From assembly GCA_964535835.1 (NCBI GenBank), contig CAZHUZ010000026.1:1-9374 (forward strand): 9,374 bases of DNA, in the 5' to 3' direction. The first letter of the stretch is position 1; each line of letters opens with the position of its first letter. The notes beneath the pieces were generated by a model. That model did not search any database. It saw only the letters and a program-made list of their open reading frames with translations, and was not told the origin of the DNA. Both the position numbers and the translations under genes were made by a program. Shown piece after piece: positions 5,568-9,374 of the stretch. This stretch comes from JAPUDQ01 sp964535835 (GTDB lineage Bacteria; Patescibacteriota; Saccharimonadia; Saccharimonadales; Saccharimonadaceae).

Positions 5568-5766
5568 AAAACTGTGGAGGACGCCCAACATGCCACGACC
5601 TTATGCCGTTACTCAGGCGACAATCGACTTCTCGACATCTGTATGCATTAAGGTACTCTCCTTTTTTCCGACGACGATTGACTTGCGCTATAGCTTGGGC
5701 TTTTGTTAGCTTTTCTTTCCCCGCACACGCAACAACCCTAGATGGCTTCTTGCCTCTACGTCGCAT
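5566..5766 (-). CDS. Small zinc-ribbon-like protein
   Basis: A 66-residue very basic protein, starting MRRRGKKPSRVVACAG, with C14, then C44 and C49 (AYRCREVDC) and a C-terminal SWHVGRPP with H59. This C...CxxxxC...H order and the YRC...WHVG ending match a widespread class of tiny single-domain zinc ribbons in bacteria and phages, with Lys/Arg-rich helix 18-36 between the metal ligands. Function unknown; nucleic-acid binding is plausible. The ATG at 5766 has GGAG eight bases upstream. An in-frame ATG at 5808 would add 14 residues but has no ribosome binding site and lies only about 20 bases from the predicted transcription start. The gene sits alone between two terminators with its own promoter. 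The extra residues between C49 and WHVG (RLSNGIRS) are longer than usual. Confidence 0.7.
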   Translation of the reverse strand: MRRRGKKPSRVVACAGKEKLTKAQAIAQVNRRRKKGEYLNAYRCREVDCRLSNGIRSWHVGRPPQF

Positions 5767-5831
5767 AGTTATTGCTCCATCTAATTTCGGTATGGACACT
5801 TCATCCATAGACAACCAAAACTCTGCGCCCT

Positions 5832-5859
5832 ATCATACCGTTTTCACTTCATTTTGCAA
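5832..5859 (-). promoter_or_regulatory. Promoter of the small zinc-ribbon gene
   Basis: On the minus strand TTGCAA (5854-5859), 16 bases, then TATGAT (5832-5837; five of six consensus bases). The -35 begins eight bases after the upstream terminator stem. Transcription should start near 5825. Confidence 0.6.
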
Positions 5860-5867
5860 CCATAACC

Positions 5868-5892
5868 AAAACCACCCTCGCAGGGTGGTTTT
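5868..5892. terminator. Symmetric intrinsic terminator after nrdJ
   Basis: A perfect 11-bp stem, AAAACCACCCT/AGGGTGGTTTT, with a 3-base loop. Both arms end in four T when read outwards, so it can act on either strand. On the minus strand it is the likely end of the nrdJ transcript, although an assembly gap lies between. Confidence 0.85.
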
Positions 5893-5907
5893 GTGATTTT
5901 GGTATAC

Positions 5908-6007
5908 NNNNNNNNNNNNNNNNNNNNNNNNNNNNNNNNNNNNNNNNNNNNNNNNNNNNNNNNNNNNNNNNNNNNNNNNNNNNNNNNNNNNNNNNNNNNN
6001 NNNNNNN
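5908..6007. other. Assembly gap (100 N) between nrdJ and its terminator
   Basis: Exactly 100 N, so of unknown real size. It starts 21 bases after the nrdJ stop. Any small gene or RNA in between is invisible. Confidence 0.98.
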
Positions 6008-6028
6008 GATGCGCCGCGTAGACAGTTT

Positions 6029-8842
6029 CTACGAACAGCCACTCGTTGAGCCGCATGAGGTACAGACATAGCACGATCCGGCTCGTTGTGTCACGTTGCC
6101 ACAGTTGTGGCAGAGTGGCGCTGCTGCATCGGCAACTTTCAGCTCAGCCCGTGCAGTTCGAAATGTTGTCTCAACTGATTCGTTTTTGACGAGATCTTCT
6201 GGCACGACATCACTGGTTTTGACCTCTTCGACAACATCAGTAACAGCCTCTTTGACCAACTCTTGATCGAGTAGGCTCGCCTGCTGTTGGTTAAGCTCAG
6301 CTTCGAGATCGTCTAGTGAGGCAAGACCGAGCTCCAAGCGATCATCAATCGAGAGATACTCTATCGCCAGACGGCGGAACATATAGTCAACGATGCTCGT
6401 TGCTGTCTTGACGGTTGGATCATCAGTTGCGCCAAATGGTGCAAAGTTGGTGTTACTCATACCGCGTACATAGGCTTTGAGTGGCACACCGTACTGTAAA
6501 CCATAACTGACCGAGCGACCAAATGCATCCATTAGTCCTGCCAATGTTGAGCCCATCTTGGCGACAGTGATAAAGATTTCACCTGGAGTGCCGTCCTCAA
6601 ATTCACCGACAGTTACATAGCCTTTGAGATCACTGATTTTGAACTCGATTGTTTTGGAATTGCGAACCTTTGGTAGCTCGCGACGCTCATTGCTGCGAAC
6701 AATTTTTTCGACTACTTTCACTTCATTTGTCTTTTTTGTCTCTGGTGATTTCGTGTCTTTTGACTTTTTGTCTGAGAGCGGTTGACCAACTTTGCTACCA
6801 TCACGATAGATGGCAACTGCTTTGAGGCCAAGCTTCCATGAGTCCATATGGAGTTGCTCGACATCTTCGACAGTTGCGCTCTCGGGCATATTGACGGTCT
6901 TGCTGATAGCGCCTGAAAGAAACGGTTGCACTGCGCCCATCATTTTGACGTGACCCATATAGTGAATCGCATTTTCACCGACCGCACAGGCAAAGACGTC
7001 ATAGTCCGTTTCCTTGAGATGTGGCGCACCGACAACCGTGCCATGCTCATGGATGTACTCGACGATTTCTTGAGCATCATTTTTACTGTGGCCTAACGTC
7101 TTGAGCGCACGTGGAATCGTTTGGTTGACGATGATCATGCTACCACCGCCAACAAGTGTCTTGAACTTGGTGAGGCTGAAATCTGGCTCAACACCAGTCG
7201 TGTCGCAATCCATCATAAAGCCGATCGTACCAGTCGGAGCAAGTACACTCGCCTGCGAATTACGCACACCGTATTTTTCACCCAGTTCAACTGCTTCATC
7301 CCAAACTTGTGCCGCAGCGCTGAGAAGCTCTTCTTCGACGAGCTGTGCGTCGATATCACGGACAGCATCGCGGTGTTTGCGGAGCACGCGATTCATACCA
7401 TCACGGTCTTTGCTGTAGCCTTCAAATGGTCCAACGCGTTTAGCGATACGAGCACTCGTGGCATACCCTTCGCCCGTCATGATCGCAGTCAGAGCGCCAG
7501 CAAAAGCTCGGCCTTCATCGCTATCATATGGCAACCCTTTAGCCATCAATGTGGCGCCGAGATTGGCATAGCCCATACCGAGTTGGCGGTAGCGTCGTGT
7601 ATTTTTGTCAATCGCATCAGTTGGGTATTCTGAGTAGCCGACCAAAATTTCTTGAGCTAGGAATATAACATCGACCGTGTGCTTGTAGGCTTCGACATCA
7701 AAGCTGCCATCATCACGTAGGAATTTTAAGAGGTTGATACTGGCGAGGTTACAGGCGGAGTTATCGAGGTGCATGTACTCAGAGCAAGGATTTGAACCAT
7801 TGATGCGGCCTGCTTTTGGCGTCGTGTGCCAGTCGTTAATCGTCGTATCAAACTGCATACCAGGGTCGGCTGATTCCCAAGCCGCTTCGGCAATTTCACG
7901 GAAGAGTTTGCGTGCCTTGAGGGTGCCGTAGGTTTTCTTGTCTTTGACGCCGACGAGCTTCCAATCTTCATCGTTTTCAACCGCTCGCATAAACTCGTCA
8001 TTGACACGCACTGAGTTATTGGCATTTTGATATTGGATACTGATAATATCCCGGCCGTTGAGACCCATATCAAACCCGGCTTCCTCTAGCACGCGAGCTT
8101 TACGCTCTTCACGCGCTTTGCACCAGATAAATTCTTCGATATCAGGATGATCGATGTTGAGGATGACCATTTTGGCGGCACGGCGCGTCTTGCCGCCGCT
8201 CGCGATAGTTCCGGCACTCGAATCAGCACCGCGCATAAAGCTGACGGGGCCGCTAGCGCGTCCACCACTCGTGCTGAGTCGTTCATTACTGCCGCGCAAT
8301 GTGCTGATATTGAGACCGGCACCCGAGCCGCCCTTAAAGATCAAGCCTTCTTCACGATACCAATTGAGAATACTATTGAGACTATCCTCGACATGGAGGA
8401 TGAAGCACGCACTGGCTTGCTGACGACGATCAGGGGTGCCAATGTTGAACCAAACGGGACTGTTAAATGCGGCTCGTTGTGTCGCCAATATATATTTGAG
8501 TTCAGCATTAAACGTATCCGCTTCGTCCTCAGACGAGAAATACCCGTTGTCATAGCCATGTTTGGTGATCGTATTTGCTACTCGGTCGATCAACTCGCGT
8601 AGGCTTTTTTCTCGCTGAGGAGTACCTGGTGTGCCGTAAAAGTATTTTTGCGCCACAATATTGATTGCATTTTGGCTCCAAAATTCTGGAAACTCGACAT
8701 CTTTTTGCTCAAATACTGTTTTGCCAGTTCCCGGATTAACGATACTTGACTCACGCTTAACCCACGATAGCATATCGTACGGATCGGTATCTTTCTCTGT
8801 AAAGTAGCGCTCAATAGCAAGCGCGGACACTGATTGTGCCAT
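6029..8842 (-). CDS. nrdJ: Adenosylcobalamin-dependent (class II) ribonucleotide reductase
   Basis: A 937-residue cytoplasmic enzyme that reduces ribonucleotides to deoxyribonucleotides using an adenosylcobalamin-generated thiyl radical. The radical cysteine C353 lies in NPCSE (351-355, with N351 and E355), and the redox pair is C146 (SACF) and C364 (NSACNLASIN); the 11-residue offset between C353 and C364 matches class II enzymes. APTGTIGFMMD (535-545), the FKGGSGAGLN loop (169-178) and the final zinc-ribbon/shuttle cysteines C911, C914, C924, C927, C930 and C936 are present. A Lys-rich linker (about 691-727) and an acidic Glu-rich linker (840-900) separate the core from the tail. The ATG at 8842 has GGGGG seven bases upstream. 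A GTG-started extension to 8947 is the structured leader, not protein. Upstream nrdR suggests repression at high dATP. The enzyme ties the cell to imported or salvaged B12; no B12 genes are visible here. Confidence 0.97.
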   Translation of the reverse strand: MAQSVSALAIERYFTEKDTDPYDMLSWVKRESSIVNPGTGKTVFEQKDVEFPEFWSQNAINIVAQKYFYGTPGTPQREKSLRELIDRVANTITKHGYDNGYFSSEDEADTFNAELKYILATQRAAFNSPVWFNIGTPDRRQQASACFILHVEDSLNSILNWYREEGLIFKGGSGAGLNISTLRGSNERLSTSGGRASGPVSFMRGADSSAGTIASGGKTRRAAKMVILNIDHPDIEEFIWCKAREERKARVLEEAGFDMGLNGRDIISIQYQNANNSVRVNDEFMRAVENDEDWKLVGVKDKKTYGTLKARKLFREIAEAAWESADPGMQFDTTINDWHTTPKAGRINGSNPCSEYMHLDNSACNLASINLLKFLRDDGSFDVEAYKHTVDVIFLAQEILVGYSEYPTDAIDKNTRRYRQLGMGYANLGATLMAKGLPYDSDEGRAFAGALTAIMTGEGYATSARIAKRVGPFEGYSKDRDGMNRVLRKHRDAVRDIDAQLVEEELLSAAAQVWDEAVELGEKYGVRNSQASVLAPTGTIGFMMDCDTTGVEPDFSLTKFKTLVGGGSMIIVNQTIPRALKTLGHSKNDAQEIVEYIHEHGTVVGAPHLKETDYDVFACAVGENAIHYMGHVKMMGAVQPFLSGAISKTVNMPESATVEDVEQLHMDSWKLGLKAVAIYRDGSKVGQPLSDKKSKDTKSPETKKTNEVKVVEKIVRSNERRELPKVRNSKTIEFKISDLKGYVTVGEFEDGTPGEIFITVAKMGSTLAGLMDAFGRSVSYGLQYGVPLKAYVRGMSNTNFAPFGATDDPTVKTATSIVDYMFRRLAIEYLSIDDRLELGLASLDDLEAELNQQQASLLDQELVKEAVTDVVEEVKTSDVVPEDLVKNESVETTFRTARAELKVADAAAPLCHNCGNVTQRAGSCYVCTSCGSTSGCS

Positions 8843-8957
8843 AGTAAAACCCCCTTGTCTAAACTGCTCCTTCTTCCCCTCATCGGCACTCTCTACAGGG
8901 CTTCGCGCCTGTGGCGTTCGGCTGGGCTCGCCTGCCAGCAAGCCCACAGTCCTCTGA
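8843..8957 (-). promoter_or_regulatory. GC-rich structured leader of nrdJ
   Basis: The minus strand carries a hairpin UGGGCUUGC/GCGAGCCCA (9 bp, loop UGGCAG). Next come two pairings that exclude each other: CUGUGG with CCACAG, or ACAGG with CCUGU. The loop UGGCA could also pair with downstream UGCCG as a pseudoknot. The ribosome binding site (GGGGG) follows about 35 bases later. No cobalamin B12 box or other named riboswitch core is recognisable. A B12- or nucleotide-responsive switch is an inference from the gene it precedes. Confidence 0.45.
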
Positions 8958-9015
8958 GTGAAAGTATGAGCAATTTAGTCTTGCTTAATATTTTTTAATT
9001 TTTTTGTTTGATGAG

Positions 9016-9043
9016 TCGTCAGTCTACCCTCATAGCCTGACGA
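9016..9043. repeat. Hairpin after nrdR
   Basis: Perfect 7-bp arms (9016-9022 and 9037-9043), extended inside by a G-A mismatch and three more pairs, loop of six. On the minus strand it is followed by an A-rich, not U-rich, tract, so it is no classic terminator. It may stabilise the nrdR 3' end or mark a processing point. The AT-rich block at 8960-9010 probably holds the nrdJ promoter, but no convincing box pair is seen. Confidence 0.45.
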
Positions 9044-9062
9044 TTGCACCGACTGCAGATTG

Positions 9063-9374
9063 TTATGATACGCGAATTGATTTGAGATGCGCGAGCGCTG
9101 CCTCAAACTCTTCGACGGTCTTGAACTCACGATAGACGCTGGCGAAACGGACATAGGCCACTTCATTACGCCTGGCTAGCTCATCTAGGACGAGATCACC
9201 GATTTGTTTTGAGTTGACTTCGTTGACGCCGAGATTATATAGCGAATCTTCGACACGTCCGACGAGCTCTTCGATCTCCAAATCTGAGTTCAAAAACTTG
9301 CCGACCGAACGATGAATCGCCGCAAATAGCTTTTGGCGCTCAAATAGTTCCCGTGTGCCGTCTTTTTTGACTAC
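9063..9374 (-). CDS. nrdR: Transcriptional repressor NrdR, N-terminus outside the window
   Basis: The visible 103 residues begin VVKKDGTRELFERQKL, the start of the ATP-cone domain with which NrdR senses ATP and dATP, and continue through RVEDSLYN, the QIGDLVLDEL helix and AYVRFASVYREFKTVEEFEAAL, all strong family matches. The N-terminal zinc ribbon that binds DNA (about 50 residues) lies beyond the right edge. NrdR represses ribonucleotide reductase genes. Its place 220 bases upstream of nrdJ on the same strand fits co-control, with the hairpin and AT-rich spacer between them. No clear NrdR box pair (ACACWATAT-like) is visible in the spacer. The protein ends HLKSIRVS, a little short of the longest homologues, which is normal. 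Confidence 0.96.
   Translation of the reverse strand, partial: VVKKDGTRELFERQKLFAAIHRSVGKFLNSDLEIEELVGRVEDSLYNLGVNEVNSKQIGDLVLDELARRNEVAYVRFASVYREFKTVEEFEAALAHLKSIRVS

Noticed and set aside
5833..6074. Minus-strand reading frames spanning the 5908-6007 gap
   Set aside because: They are made of N placeholders joined to the nrdJ tail in a wrong frame and the terminator sequence.
7101..8602. Long plus-strand reading frames opposite nrdJ
   Set aside because: They are antisense shadows of the conserved nrdJ frame, with no ribosome binding sites or recognisable domains.
8843..8947. 35-residue N-terminal extension of NrdJ from a GTG at 8947
   Set aside because: It has no ribosome binding site, its residues look unlike any RNR N-terminus, and it coincides with the foldable GC-rich leader, while the ATG at 8842 has a strong GGGGG site.
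8843..8957. Classical cobalamin riboswitch before nrdJ
   Set aside because: The B12 box and the conserved receptor segments are absent; only an isolated GCCAC-like string is found.
8843..9062. NrdR boxes in the nrdR-nrdJ spacer
   Set aside because: I searched for ACACWATAT-like pairs and found none convincing; the AT-rich block is only generally similar.
1..9374. CRISPR arrays, insertion sequences, prophage genes or att sites
   Set aside because: No spaced direct repeats, transposase or integrase frames, or terminal inverted repeats with target duplications are visible.

Overview
The window is a gapped scaffold piece (two runs of exactly 100 N) of bacterial chromosome with about half GC. 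Every gene I can support lies on the minus strand. Small compact genes, a eukaryote-like (type 2) isoleucyl-tRNA synthetase, a cobalamin-dependent ribonucleotide reductase with NrdR, VKOR in place of DsbB, and standard-code reading (no in-frame UGA) suggest a Candidate Phyla Radiation bacterium, most likely a Saccharibacterium (TM7). That placement is an inference from gene content and protein style, not a proven assignment.

In the direction of transcription (high to low coordinates), the window begins with the C-terminal two thirds of nrdR (9063-9374). Next comes a 220-base spacer whose last part is a GC-rich, foldable leader, then nrdJ (6029-8842), an assembly gap and a strong hairpin terminator. 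A small CCCH-type zinc-ribbon gene (5566-5766) with its own promoter follows, then a cloverleaf-like structured element (5494-5567). A gene of unknown function (5008-5382) has a very good sigma-70-type promoter and ends at a terminator.

A second structured element (4828-4909) precedes a tightly packed five-gene operon running 4801 to 2081: a thioredoxin-fold protein without CXXC, VKOR, DUF2177, DUF1295 (steroid 5-alpha-reductase/ICMT-like) and DoxX. Overlapping or near-touching reading frames link the first four genes. Four of the five products are polytopic membrane proteins, so the operon reads as a membrane thiol/quinone/lipid redox module.

After tandem hairpins comes the leader of ileS. 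It carries a convincing T-box riboswitch: a very short Stem I with AUC in its terminal loop, a Stem II, a perfect Stem III and a GGAUGGUACC T-box sequence. The ileS start codon is lost in the first gap and the gene runs off the left edge of the window (1-1652 visible).

The most interesting signals are the ileS T-box of the ultrashort kind known from Actinobacteria, the compact membrane redox operon, the structured nrdJ leader with mutually exclusive pairings, and two structured intergenic elements sharing a 3' tail.
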